DNA of 64,000 nucleotides from Gammaproteobacteria bacterium (GTDB taxonomy: Bacteria > Pseudomonadota > Gammaproteobacteria > Arenicellales > UBA868), in assembly GCA_022450155.1 (NCBI GenBank), contig JAKUQR010000012.1, positions 38,513 through 102,512 of the forward strand, written 5' to 3'. The position numbers were made by a program, and so were the translations under genes. This document shows positions 52,327 through 61,181 of the stretch, one piece after another (within the stretch, counting starts at the first letter, position 1; the number at the start of each line of letters is the position of its first letter). The notes below the pieces were generated by a model that was not told where the DNA came from, searched no databases, and saw only the letters and a program-made list of their open reading frames with translations.

Positions 52327-53850
52327 ATGACTGATCGTTGTACTGACAACCAGCACAAGGCCGAGCAGTATCTGTCCCGCTTCCAGGGGACGCCACTAGG
52401 GCACCTCATTGACGGGAAAGCGGTGGCTGGCGGTCGTGAGCCAGCACTGGAGAACCGCACACCGATCGATGGCACCGTAATCAACAGCGTCGCGATGGGT
52501 GGTAAAGCGGAGATCGATCTGGCCGTTGAAGCGGCGACCGGGGCATTCGCGGCGTGGCGAACTGTGTCCGGTGCTGCGAGACGCCAGCTGCTTCACCGCA
52601 TCGCCGACGCCATCGAAGCGCGAGCCGAGGAGATTTCTTTGGTCGAGAGCGTCGACACCGGCCAGGCCATTCGCTACATGAGTAAGGCCGCTGTGCGTGG
52701 TGCCGAGAATTTTCGTTTTTTCGCAGACCGTGCGCCGTCGGCACGCGACGGTCTGCATCTGCCGGCGGTTAACCAGCTGAATTACACGGTTCGCGAACCG
52801 CTGGGACCGGTCGGGGTCATCACCCCCTGGAACACGCCGTTCATGCTGTCGACCTGGAAAATTGCACCGGCCCTGGCTGCCGGGTGTACTGTGATTCACA
52901 AGCCGGCCGAATGGAGCCCGCTGACAGCGACGCTACTGGCGGAGATCGCCCATGATGCGGGGCTGCCGGCAGGCGTCTGGAACCTCGTCAACGGCCTCGG
53001 TGAGGTGGCGGGTCGCGCCTTAACCGAGCACCCGGATGTGCGTGCAGTTGCTTTTGTAGGGGGGTCTGAAACCGGCCGCCACATCATGTCGCAGGGCGCA
53101 CAAACACTCAAGCGCGTTCACTTTGAACTCGGCGGAAAAAATCCGGTGATTGTGTTCGACGATGCTGATCTGGATCGGGCACTGGATGCGGTGGTGTTCA
53201 TGATCTACAGCTTAAATGGTGAACGCTGTACCTCTTCAAGCCGATTGCTGGTGCAGCAGAGCATTCATGACGAATTCGTCGATGCGCTGGCAAGCCGGGT
53301 CGAACAAATCAAGGTCGGGCATCCGCTCGACCCGGCAACTGAACTCGGTCCCTTGATCCATCCGGACCACCACAGCAAGGTCTGCAGCTACATGGCGGTG
53401 GGCGCAGAAGAAGGTGCCACGGTCCGGGTTGGCGGCGAGGCACTGGATAAAGCCGGGGGCTGTTATTTTCAGCCCACGTTGCTGACCGGTGTGTCCGGTG
53501 CGATGCGCGTGGCCCGGGAAGAGATTTTTGGGCCGGTGTTGTCGGTGCTGATTTTTGATGACGAGGCCGATGCGCTGGATCAGGCCAATGCGGTGGACTA
53601 CGGGCTGGCCGGCTATTTATGGACACGGGATGTCGGTCGTGCGCATCGGGTTGCCGGGCAGATGGATGCCGGCATGATCTGGGTGAATTCGGAAAATGTT
53701 CGCCACTTGCCGACACCATTCGGTGGGATGAAATCCAGCGGCATGGGGCGCGATGGGGGCGATTACAGTTTTGATTTCTACATGGAAACCAAGAACATCA
53801 GTATAGCCACCACGGATCATCGGGTCCCCAGGTTGGGCCTGACCAACTGA
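52327..53850 (+). CDS. hpaE: 5-carboxymethyl-2-hydroxymuconate semialdehyde dehydrogenase HpaE
   Basis: A 507-residue NAD-dependent aldehyde dehydrogenase. The cofactor site GPVGVITPWNTPFMLSTWK, GSETGRHIMSQGA, general-base Glu in HFELGGKNPVIVFDDADLD and catalytic Cys in LNGERCTSSSR are intact. EEIFGPVLSV and PFGGMKSSGMGRDGG complete it. It oxidises the ring-cleavage product of homoprotocatechuate to the acid. Located between hpaF and hpaD. Confidence 0.94.
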   Translation: MTDRCTDNQHKAEQYLSRFQGTPLGHLIDGKAVAGGREPALENRTPIDGTVINSVAMGGKAEIDLAVEAATGAFAAWRTVSGAARRQLLHRIADAIEARAEEISLVESVDTGQAIRYMSKAAVRGAENFRFFADRAPSARDGLHLPAVNQLNYTVREPLGPVGVITPWNTPFMLSTWKIAPALAAGCTVIHKPAEWSPLTATLLAEIAHDAGLPAGVWNLVNGLGEVAGRALTEHPDVRAVAFVGGSETGRHIMSQGAQTLKRVHFELGGKNPVIVFDDADLDRALDAVVFMIYSLNGERCTSSSRLLVQQSIHDEFVDALASRVEQIKVGHPLDPATELGPLIHPDHHSKVCSYMAVGAEEGATVRVGGEALDKAGGCYFQPTLLTGVSGAMRVAREEIFGPVLSVLIFDDEADALDQANAVDYGLAGYLWTRDVGRAHRVAGQMDAGMIWVNSENVRHLPTPFGGMKSSGMGRDGGDYSFDFYMETKNISIATTDHRVPRLGLTN

Positions 53851-53864
53851 CAGGGAGAAGCGTT

Positions 53865-54737
53865 ATGGGTGAACTGGTTCTGGCAGCAAAAATCACTCAT
53901 GTGCCGTCGATGTATCTCTCAGAACTGCCCGGTCCTCACCAGGGCTGTCGGCAGGCCGCTATCGATGGCCATCGTGAGATCAGTCGGCGAGCACGCGAGC
54001 GTGGCGCCGACACGCTGGTGGTGTTTGACGTGCATTGGCTGGTCAATGCCGGCTACCACATCAACTGTGCGCCGCGGTTCAAGGGGGTTTATACCAGCAA
54101 TGAACTCCCGCACTTTATTCAGGACATGGCCTACGAGTGCCCCGGTAATCCAGCACTGGGCGAACTGATTGCCGAATGTGCACAGGAAATAGGGCTGAAT
54201 GCCCGCGCCCATCAGATGGAAAGCCTGGGCCTGGAATACGGCACACTGGTTCCGAACCGGTACATGAATGATGACCAGCATTTCAAGGTGGTCTCGGTGT
54301 CGGCCTGGTGCGACTGGCACACGCTTGACAATAGCCGTCTGTTTGGTGAAGCGGTGGTCGAGGCGATCGTGCGCAGCGACAGCCGGGTGGCGATCTTCGC
54401 CAGCGGCTCACTGTCCCACCGGTTCCAGGACGATGGCAGTCCGCAGGATTCGATGTTTGACATCAGTCGTGAGTTCTACCGTCAGGTCGACCTCAAAGTA
54501 CTGGAACTGTGGGCGTCCGGTCGCTTCGACCTATTCACGGCAATGCTCCCGGAATATGCCGAAGCCTGTCAGGGTGAGGGCGGTATGCATGATACCGCCA
54601 TGCTGCTCGGTGCTCTGGGTTGGGATACGTACCGGGGACCGGTCGACATTGTCACCGATTATTTTCCAAGCTCGGGTACCGGGCAGTGCAACGTGGTCTT
54701 CGAGGTGCCGGAATTTACTGCTTCTGCAACCACATAA
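53865..54737 (+). CDS. hpaD: 3,4-dihydroxyphenylacetate 2,3-dioxygenase HpaD
   Basis: A 290-residue class III (LigB-superfamily) extradiol dioxygenase, close to E. coli HpaD. KITHVPSMYLSELPGPHQGC gives the first iron His, VVFDVHWLVNAGYHINC the second and LEYGTLVPNRYMN and SGSLSHRFQDDGS the substrate/base residues. MLPEYAEACQGEGGMHDTAML is family-specific. It opens the homoprotocatechuate ring at the 2,3 position. GGGAGAAGCGTT is the ribosome site. Confidence 0.95.
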   Translation: MGELVLAAKITHVPSMYLSELPGPHQGCRQAAIDGHREISRRARERGADTLVVFDVHWLVNAGYHINCAPRFKGVYTSNELPHFIQDMAYECPGNPALGELIAECAQEIGLNARAHQMESLGLEYGTLVPNRYMNDDQHFKVVSVSAWCDWHTLDNSRLFGEAVVEAIVRSDSRVAIFASGSLSHRFQDDGSPQDSMFDISREFYRQVDLKVLELWASGRFDLFTAMLPEYAEACQGEGGMHDTAMLLGALGWDTYRGPVDIVTDYFPSSGTGQCNVVFEVPEFTASATT

Positions 54738-54790
54738 CGCCGTGACAACTGCGCAGCCGGTCGGGGTGCGAGAACTGACCGTTTCCTGCC

Positions 54791-56029
54791 GTGCCAGCTG
54801 AACCCGAAGCACAGTCTGCCAGCGCCGCAGGCTGGCGTGAGCGGCTGTCACTACTGGGCGATTCCAATTTCCGAAAAGTGTGGCTGGCTGGCGCGATCTA
54901 CGGAACGGTCCGCTGGCTGGATATGCTCGCAGTAGGGGTATTCACCTACGAAGTGACTGGATCACCCATGCTGGTTGCCGTGATGGTCTTTCTGCGACTG
55001 TTGCCGTTGATCCTGATGGGCAGCATTGTCGGTGTGGTCGCCGAACGGTTTGATCGTCGTCGACTGTTGCTGGGGGGGCTGGTGTTGCTCTCGGTTGTGT
55101 GTGCCATTTTGTTTTTGCTGGCACTGAGTGGCTACATCACACTCTGGCAGGTCGGTGTCGGCGCAGTCGCGAATGGCCTGCTGTTTTCTGCTGACTTTGC
55201 GATACGTCGCATGCTGCTCGGTGAAGTGGCAGGAATGCGGCGCCTGGGCGCGGCCATGGGCCTGGATTCCGCGACCAACAACGCCACTCGCATGGCCGGG
55301 CCACTTCTCGGCGGTGTGGTCTACCAGGCCGTTGGGCTGGTAGGCACTTATCTGGTCGGGTTTGTTCTCTCGGCACTGGCCGCATTTTTGATTGCGAAAC
55401 TGTCGGCCGATCCATCGGCGCCGCCAGCACGGACATCCTCCTTACTTGCGGACATCATCGAGGGGCTGCGTTACATCCGCTCGAACCGTGTTGTGACGGC
55501 GGTTCTGGTTATTACTGTGCTGATGAACTTTTTTGCTTTCCCGTTTCTAGGCATGATTCCAGTTATTGGTAAGGATGTTTTGCATCTTGAACCGTCTCTG
55601 ATCGGTGTATTGGCTGCAGCAGATGGGTGTGGTGCGCTGTTCGGAGCGATCGTCGTGACGGTCTTTGCACAGTCGGTGTATTACCGGCGGATATTCGTCA
55701 TCGGCTCCACAATCGTGCTCGTGGCCGTATTCATTTTCTCGTTGTCCGGGGTATTTGGGCTGTCCGTGTCCGTATTGCTGATTGGCGGGCTTGGCCTGGC
55801 GGGTTTTGGCACGATGCAGAGCACCCTAATTTTTGTGGAAACACCAGCATCGATCCGCGGACGGGTACTGGGGATTCTGACGATGTGTATCGGCACCATG
55901 CCGCTCGGTATGCTCAGTGTCGGGTATCTCGCAGATTGGATCGGTGCTGCGCGCGCAATCAGTGTGATGACGCTGTGCGGGATGATGGCATTAATGGCGG
56001 TGCTTGTGCACTGGCGTGAGATGCGGTGA
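54791..56029 (+). CDS. Major facilitator superfamily transporter, EntS-like
   Basis: A 412-residue MFS protein with 12 helices, starting at a GTG. The motif VVAERFDRRRLLLGG is the loop 2-3 signature, and the overall pattern (NFRKVWLAGAIYGTVRWLDM, GLDSATNNATRMAGPLLGG) matches the MFS_3/EntS drug- or siderophore-exporter branch rather than the 4-hydroxyphenylacetate permease HpaX. It is 53 bp after hpaD and may be read through from the hpa operon. Confidence 0.85.
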   Translation: MPAEPEAQSASAAGWRERLSLLGDSNFRKVWLAGAIYGTVRWLDMLAVGVFTYEVTGSPMLVAVMVFLRLLPLILMGSIVGVVAERFDRRRLLLGGLVLLSVVCAILFLLALSGYITLWQVGVGAVANGLLFSADFAIRRMLLGEVAGMRRLGAAMGLDSATNNATRMAGPLLGGVVYQAVGLVGTYLVGFVLSALAAFLIAKLSADPSAPPARTSSLLADIIEGLRYIRSNRVVTAVLVITVLMNFFAFPFLGMIPVIGKDVLHLEPSLIGVLAAADGCGALFGAIVVTVFAQSVYYRRIFVIGSTIVLVAVFIFSLSGVFGLSVSVLLIGGLGLAGFGTMQSTLIFVETPASIRGRVLGILTMCIGTMPLGMLSVGYLADWIGAARAISVMTLCGMMALMAVLVHWREMR

Positions 56030-56132
56030 TACCGGACTCTGCAGGACAGAGTAGAATTCGCCCCCTTCTCCGGTGACCACCTGTTAATCAGACGCCGGAA
56101 CCGCTTTATATACAAGCGACTGAGGTATTTCG

Positions 56133-57374
56133 GTGACTATAGATTTTGATCAGGCAGTTGATCATTACGGTGTCAATTCGATCAAGTGGGAGTTCATGGT
56201 CGATGATCATGGACTAAAACACTGGAATCTGACCGATCCTGATCTAGGCGACCAGTCCGTATTGCCCATGTGGATTGCAGACATGGATTTTCTGGCGGCA
56301 CCGCCCATTGTTGAAGCGGTGACGCGGCGGGCGCAGCGGGGCGTTTACGGCTATGCATCCAAGACCGACAGTTACCTGTCGGCAGTGTGCAGCTGGATGG
56401 CGCGGCGAAAGGCATGGACAGTGGAGCCGGACTGGATCCTGATGATGCCGGGTGTGGTCACGGCACTGCACGTAATCGTTCGCCATTTCACGGCGCCGGG
56501 CGATAAGGTTTTGATACAGCGACCGGTCTACCATCCATTTACATTCTCTATCGAGAATAACCAGCGCGAGATCTCATCCAGTGCTCTGCTGCTAACGGGC
56601 GACCGCTATGAAATGGACTTTGACGATCTGGCAGAAAAGGCCGCTGATCCTGCGGTCAAGCTGGCGATTCTATGTAGTCCGCACAACCCGGTCGGACGGG
56701 TGTGGAGCCGGGAAGAACTCAGCCGCTATGCCGAGATCTGTACCGAAAACGGCGTGCGGGTCATCGCTGACGAGCTTCACAGTGATCTGATCATGCCGGG
56801 CCGACAGTTCGTCAGCTACGGTACGCTGGATGAGCGATTTCTGAAAGACGTTTTTGTCTGTACGGCACCCAGCAAGACCTTCAGCCTGGCTGGCCTGCAG
56901 ACCTCCAATATCATCGTGCCCGATGCAGAGCTTCGAGACGAACTTCGGATCGAATTGCGGGCGCTGGGTCTTTGGGGCACAAACCCGTTCGGCCTGGTCG
57001 GAACTGAGGCCGCCTACAACCATGGTGAACCCTGGCTTGCGCAGGTGATCGACTATATCTGGAGCAATCTTGAGTACCTGGACAATTATCTAAAGAGCCA
57101 CCTGCAGTCGATGAAACTGATACCGATCGAGGGGACCTATCTGGCCTGGATTGACTGCCGGGACCTTGGACTGGATGGAGAGGCTTTGAACAGCCTTATG
57201 ATGGATGACGCCCGGGTCTACGTCGATGGTGGTCATATTTTCGGACCGGAGGGTGAGGGGTTTGCCCGCATGAATGTGGCTTGTCGCCGCCAAACGCTGG
57301 AACAGGCACTGGCCAGAATTGAGTGCGCTGTTAACAATCGGACCAGTGGTCCACAGGTATCGGGGACTCGATGA
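56133..57374 (+). CDS. MalY/PatB-type PLP-dependent C-S lyase / aminotransferase
   Basis: A 413-residue fold-type I PLP enzyme. VLPMWIADMDFLAAPPIVEA and YGYASKTDSYLSAVCSWM open the domain as in MalY/PatB. LCSPHNPVGRVWSREEL, VIADELHSDLI and the Schiff-base Lys in TAPSKTFSLAGLQTSNIIV follow. These enzymes cleave cystathionine or cysteine conjugates. The start is a GTG at 56133 and the stop overlaps the next gene by ATGA. It is the second putative C-S lyase in the window. Confidence 0.92.
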   Translation: MTIDFDQAVDHYGVNSIKWEFMVDDHGLKHWNLTDPDLGDQSVLPMWIADMDFLAAPPIVEAVTRRAQRGVYGYASKTDSYLSAVCSWMARRKAWTVEPDWILMMPGVVTALHVIVRHFTAPGDKVLIQRPVYHPFTFSIENNQREISSSALLLTGDRYEMDFDDLAEKAADPAVKLAILCSPHNPVGRVWSREELSRYAEICTENGVRVIADELHSDLIMPGRQFVSYGTLDERFLKDVFVCTAPSKTFSLAGLQTSNIIVPDAELRDELRIELRALGLWGTNPFGLVGTEAAYNHGEPWLAQVIDYIWSNLEYLDNYLKSHLQSMKLIPIEGTYLAWIDCRDLGLDGEALNSLMMDDARVYVDGGHIFGPEGEGFARMNVACRRQTLEQALARIECAVNNRTSGPQVSGTR

Positions 57375-58090
57375 AACGAATGATCATCTCCGGTGGCTCG
57401 CGGGGACTGGGTGCTGCACTGGTCGATGAGTATCGGCGTGCGGGGTACAAGATCACGGAGCTGTCACGCAGCGGTCGTACGGCCGATTCCGTCCAGGTGG
57501 ATCTTGCGCAACCGGCGGTGGCGCAGCAGATCTTGGACGATGAGTTTGGGCGAATTGCGGCGGACCCCTGCGAGCACGTGCTGCTGTTCAACAATGCTGG
57601 GGATGTGATGCCCATCGGTCAGGTTGCCGACAAGGCATTCGACAGTGTGCTTGGCAACGTTAACGTGAATTTTGTCGGTGCCATTGTGCTGCTCAGGGCT
57701 TTCATACTGGCTTTTCAAGCCAAAGACTGTCCCAAGGCGATTGTCAACATCTCGTCAGGCGCGGCTCTCTCGGGCATTGAGGGCTGGTCGCTGTACTGTG
57801 CCGCGAAAGCGGGCATCGAACATTTCATCCGGACGATTGCGCTGGAGCAGGCCGACAATCCTTTCCCGATTAATGCGGTCAACATCAGTCCGGGTCTGAT
57901 CGACACCGGCATGCAGGCGTCGATCCGCTCAGCAGCGCAAACCGATTTCCCCAGACTTCAGGACTTCGTGGGGTTCAAGGTCCAAGGCGCGCTTCGGAGT
58001 CCGGCGCTCGTGGCCGATGCCGTTGTGGCTATTCTGGTGTCAGGCCCCGCACCCGGAAGTCGCCACGAGGTGGCAGACTATGTTCAGTAA
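57371..58090 (+). CDS. Short-chain dehydrogenase, benzil/sepiapterin reductase-like
   Basis: A 239-residue SDR. The cofactor loop is IISGGSRGLGAALVDEYR, followed by NNAGDVMPIG, catalytic Ser in VNISSGAALSG and YCAAKAG. The C-terminal ISPGLIDTGMQASIRSAA and LVADAVVAIL resemble the sepiapterin/benzil reductase group. NADPH-dependent carbonyl reduction is likely; the substrate is unknown. It is translationally coupled to the preceding lyase. Confidence 0.9.
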   Translation: MKRMIISGGSRGLGAALVDEYRRAGYKITELSRSGRTADSVQVDLAQPAVAQQILDDEFGRIAADPCEHVLLFNNAGDVMPIGQVADKAFDSVLGNVNVNFVGAIVLLRAFILAFQAKDCPKAIVNISSGAALSGIEGWSLYCAAKAGIEHFIRTIALEQADNPFPINAVNISPGLIDTGMQASIRSAAQTDFPRLQDFVGFKVQGALRSPALVADAVVAILVSGPAPGSRHEVADYVQ

Positions 58091-58176
58091 AGCGCTGATG
58101 AGGCGTCCATGATGGTCTGGTGGCGTGTTCGTTCTATGAACCGGGCCGTCCATGACCGATCGCAATGGAGAACCCT

Positions 58177-58572
58177 ATGATTACAAAAGGAATTAAAGAA
58201 CTGTGTGCCGAAGCCGAAACTGTTGTCGAAACGTGGACTGTGGATGAAGCACGGGACCATCTGGAAGATGAAGACGTGGTGTTTGTGGATATTCGCGATA
58301 TTCGCGAACTGTGGCGTGAAGGTGCCATTCCAGGAGCGGTTCACGCACCGCGCGGGATGCTCGAGTTCTGGGTGGATCCGCAAAGCCCCTATGCCCGGGA
58401 CGTTTTCCAGTCGGGGCAGCGTTTCATATTTTTCTGCGCCGGCGGGTTGCGATCAGCATTGGCAGCGAAGAGTGTTCAGGAAATGGGTCTTTCCCCGGTT
58501 TGCCACATGGCAGGCGGATATTCGGCCTGGAAGAAAAACGACTATCCTACTGAAGCTAAAGAAAAGAAATAA
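58177..58572 (+). CDS. Rhodanese-like domain protein
   Basis: A 131-residue protein with one rhodanese domain. VVFVDIRDIRELWREGAIPGAVHAP spans the first strand and Asp-Arg motif, and FFCAGGLRSALAAKSVQEMG is the active loop with Cys. It may transfer sulfane sulfur. ATG 58177 is favoured over 58165 because GGAG sits at proper spacing before it. Confidence 0.88.
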   Translation: MITKGIKELCAEAETVVETWTVDEARDHLEDEDVVFVDIRDIRELWREGAIPGAVHAPRGMLEFWVDPQSPYARDVFQSGQRFIFFCAGGLRSALAAKSVQEMGLSPVCHMAGGYSAWKKNDYPTEAKEKK

Positions 58573-58593
58573 CGTTTGAATTTCGGAGTGGTC

Positions 58594-59649
58594 TCATGCC
58601 GGCTGACTGCTGCGGCCGCGTTCGATCAATTGTTGCCAGCTCGCCTCGTCGATGTTGCTGCCACAGAGAATTGCGGCGGTGCGCTTGCCCGTGAGTCGGC
58701 CTTTGAGGGGTCCGGCCAGGGCGGCCAATACTGCTGAGCCGGCGGCTTCCAGTGAGAACTTGAGCTGATCAAAAGCGATGGTCATGCCTCGGCACAGTGC
58801 ATCGTCGTCCAGCAGCACAATCTCATCCACCACCTGCTGACAGATCGCAAAACTCTCGGCGCAGTGAAGTGGCGCACCCATGCTGTCGGCTATGGTATTG
58901 ACCTCCACCTTGTCGAGGGGCCTGCCGAGTGACAGGCTTTGGCTCATACCAGAAGCCCCGTCAGGTTCGACGCCGTAGAGTGTCAGCGAGGGCTGCAGTG
59001 CTTTAAGTGCACTGCCTACCCCGGCAATCAGGCCGCCACCGCCGACGGCCACCACCACTGCATCGAGATCAGCTATGGACTCAGCGATTTCCAGGCCCAC
59101 CGTTCCGGTGCCCTGCATCGTCGCTTGGCCATCGAAAGGGTGGATAACACTGCGATCCTCTCTCTCAGCAATTTCTTCCATGGTCGGGAATCCCTGCGTC
59201 ATGTCGTCGACCAGAACGACTTCGGCGCCGAACGCGCGGCATTTGGCGACACGAGCCGGATTTGCACCGCGATGCATCACGACCTTGGCCGAGACACCGA
59301 GTGCATCAGCGGCATAGGCAACGGCGATGGCGTGATTCCCGGCACTGACGGCTGTGACGCCTTTGCCCCGCTCCACATCATCCCGGGTGAGGATGTTGTT
59401 CACGGCACCCCGGGCCTTGAAGCTGCCCGTGCGCTGTAGAAATTCAAGCTTGAGATGGAGCTCGCCGCCTGAAATGTGTTCGTCCACCCAGTCGTCCTGC
59501 CAATGGTACAGTGGTGTGCGGTTGATATACGGCTGAATTCTTTGTGCCGCTGATCGAATGTCGTCGAGTTGAAGCGAAGTGGTCACTGGCTGAATTGTTC
59601 CATTTGAATGAGGGAAATACTTGGAGTATGCCAGGCGATCGATCGCCAT
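58594..59649 (-). CDS. Serine/threonine dehydratase-like PLP enzyme
   Basis: A 351-residue fold-type II PLP enzyme without the C-terminal ACT-like regulatory domain of biosynthetic IlvA. The Schiff-base Lys is in GSFKARGAVNNIL, VSAGNHAIAVAYAADALG binds the carboxylate and VAVGGGGLIAGVG the cofactor phosphate. It deaminates serine, threonine or a hydroxyamino acid to a 2-oxo acid. The first 25 residues before VTTSLQLDD are atypical, so a GTG at 59586 is a possible alternative start. It converges on the rhodanese gene. Confidence 0.88.
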   Translation of the reverse strand: MAIDRLAYSKYFPHSNGTIQPVTTSLQLDDIRSAAQRIQPYINRTPLYHWQDDWVDEHISGGELHLKLEFLQRTGSFKARGAVNNILTRDDVERGKGVTAVSAGNHAIAVAYAADALGVSAKVVMHRGANPARVAKCRAFGAEVVLVDDMTQGFPTMEEIAEREDRSVIHPFDGQATMQGTGTVGLEIAESIADLDAVVVAVGGGGLIAGVGSALKALQPSLTLYGVEPDGASGMSQSLSLGRPLDKVEVNTIADSMGAPLHCAESFAICQQVVDEIVLLDDDALCRGMTIAFDQLKFSLEAAGSAVLAALAGPLKGRLTGKRTAAILCGSNIDEASWQQLIERGRSSQPA

Positions 59650-59800
59650 TGATCAGGGCCCGAATCTTCCTATTTTAATTGCTCGATTCGTTCTCCACCA
59701 ACTCGGCTCGTCTTTGATTCCAGTCTCTCTTGACAGCTTGGCCGGTCAGTTTTATATTTATGGTTTGTAATACAAACCAGTTTGCAACTATGGGGGTGGG

Positions 59801-60502
59801 ATGACAGACAGTAACACCGATGTCCGGCGGGCGATCGCCGATGTTGAACTGCTTAGACGCGTCCTCAACCAGGTCGAGCAGACGAAGGCCGAACACCGGT
59901 CTGTAGGGCTTTTCGGCGCCACGCTGAACGCCAACATTCTATTGCAGGCCGGTGCGTTATGCGTCGCACTGGTGTTTGTCATCATCGAAGTCCTTTCAGG
60001 CCGGGGTATATCGGCTTTCATCCTGCTGGGGCGGGAAGCTGGCGAGTTCCCGCTGTTGGGCATCGGCCTGATGGCGTGTCTGGTGCTGGCGATGATTGTG
60101 TCGCTCTACCTTGTACTGTGGCGGGCGGCACAGAACAGCGGCGAAGAATTCAACACCTATATTGCCAGAAACTTCCGGTATGCGCGGCATCTGTCCTATA
60201 CCTCGGACCTACTGATGAAATTCATCGCGGTTTCTCTGATTCTGCTGGTCGGGCAACCGCAGTGGATCGCGCCCTTGCTGCTGGCTTTTACCGGTGATTA
60301 CCTGCTCCAGGGCCGATTGTTTACGCTGCCTACCCGTGTCGGTGTGGTGCTGGGCGTCCTATGTATAGCAGCTGGGTTTATACAATTTGTCAACGACTCG
60401 TCTGAGTTGCTGGTGCCCTTTGTCGTATTCATCGTAATAACAGGTATATCGCTTGGGCGGCTGTTGTATCTGTACCGGCAGCAGAACGGATTCGGTGACT
60501 GA
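59801..60502 (+). CDS. Integral membrane protein of unknown function
   Basis: A 233-residue protein. The N-terminal 45 residues are soluble and charged (DVELLRRVLNQVEQTKAEHR). Then about six hydrophobic helices follow (for example QAGALCVALVFVIIEVL, LMACLVLAMIVSLYLVL, VGVVLGVLCIAAGFIQFV). No family is recognised. GGGGTGGG precedes the ATG. The next gene, a small winged-helix regulator, starts 11 bp downstream, and such regulator/membrane-protein pairs are common. Confidence 0.75.
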   Translation: MTDSNTDVRRAIADVELLRRVLNQVEQTKAEHRSVGLFGATLNANILLQAGALCVALVFVIIEVLSGRGISAFILLGREAGEFPLLGIGLMACLVLAMIVSLYLVLWRAAQNSGEEFNTYIARNFRYARHLSYTSDLLMKFIAVSLILLVGQPQWIAPLLLAFTGDYLLQGRLFTLPTRVGVVLGVLCIAAGFIQFVNDSSELLVPFVVFIVITGISLGRLLYLYRQQNGFGD

Positions 60503-60513
60503 GACGAAGAGTC

Positions 60514-60819
60514 GTGGCTTCGACCGATCTGCTCAATGTTCATCCAGTTCTGTTTGACCGTGTTCGTTTGTCGATCATGGCCCACCTGTCGTTTGCAGAA
60601 GCCGCGGTTGACTTCAACTCGCTGCTTCAGTCACTGGAACTGACAAAAGGCAATCTTTCGACCCATATGAAGAAACTGGAAGATGAGGGACTGGTGAAGA
60701 TAGACAAGAAATTTATCGGTCGAAAACCAAGAACCAGCTACCGTTGTACGAAAAAGGGCAAAAAAGAAGTGCAGAACTATTTGACGACAATCGAATCCGT
60801 GCTCAAGGCATCAGCATGA
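60514..60819 (+). CDS. Small winged-helix transcriptional regulator (HTH_34-like)
   Basis: A 101-residue single winged-helix protein. VRLSIMAHLSFAEAAVDF, LLQSLELTKGNLSTHMKKLE and GLVKIDKKFIGRKPRTSYRCT form the helix-turn-helix and wing, close to the ArsR/MarR-like HTH_34 family. The start is a GTG at 60514. It is probably co-transcribed with, and may regulate, the membrane protein gene just upstream. Confidence 0.87.
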   Translation: MASTDLLNVHPVLFDRVRLSIMAHLSFAEAAVDFNSLLQSLELTKGNLSTHMKKLEDEGLVKIDKKFIGRKPRTSYRCTKKGKKEVQNYLTTIESVLKASA

Positions 60820-61181
60820 TCCAGGGTAGATCAGCACCGGTCGCCTTGAGTACAGGGTCAAGAATTGCTTCCGGGGATGGGTTAGCGGTGAACGGTGGCA
60901 TCGATACGATGGGAACATCCCCTCGGAAAGCTGTCTCCTCCTTTGTTTCCATCGGACCACCGTATTTATTCCCTTCCAACGGCAGGTTGTTCAATTTGGC
61001 TGTTGGACCAGGCGGCGGGATACCTAGTATCCCGCTTCAGTACCGTGACGGAGTCTGCCGGTGTACCCGTAGCTCTGCCACGCAACGGAGATGTTCAGGC
61101 GGTAACCAGCTGTATCGTTATGATGGGAGCCATCTCCGGATTTTTCCTCCTCCCCTCTGAGTTCCCGTCAATCCGCCATTG
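60820..61181. other. 362-bp gap without a convincing gene
   Basis: Between the convergent winged-helix and dehydratase genes. The minus strand carries a 63-codon frame (60803-60994, product with RGDVPIVSMPPFTANPSPEA) that overlaps the regulator end and is not recognised. It could be a decayed gene. No repeat, RNA gene or strong terminator was seen. Confidence 0.4.
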
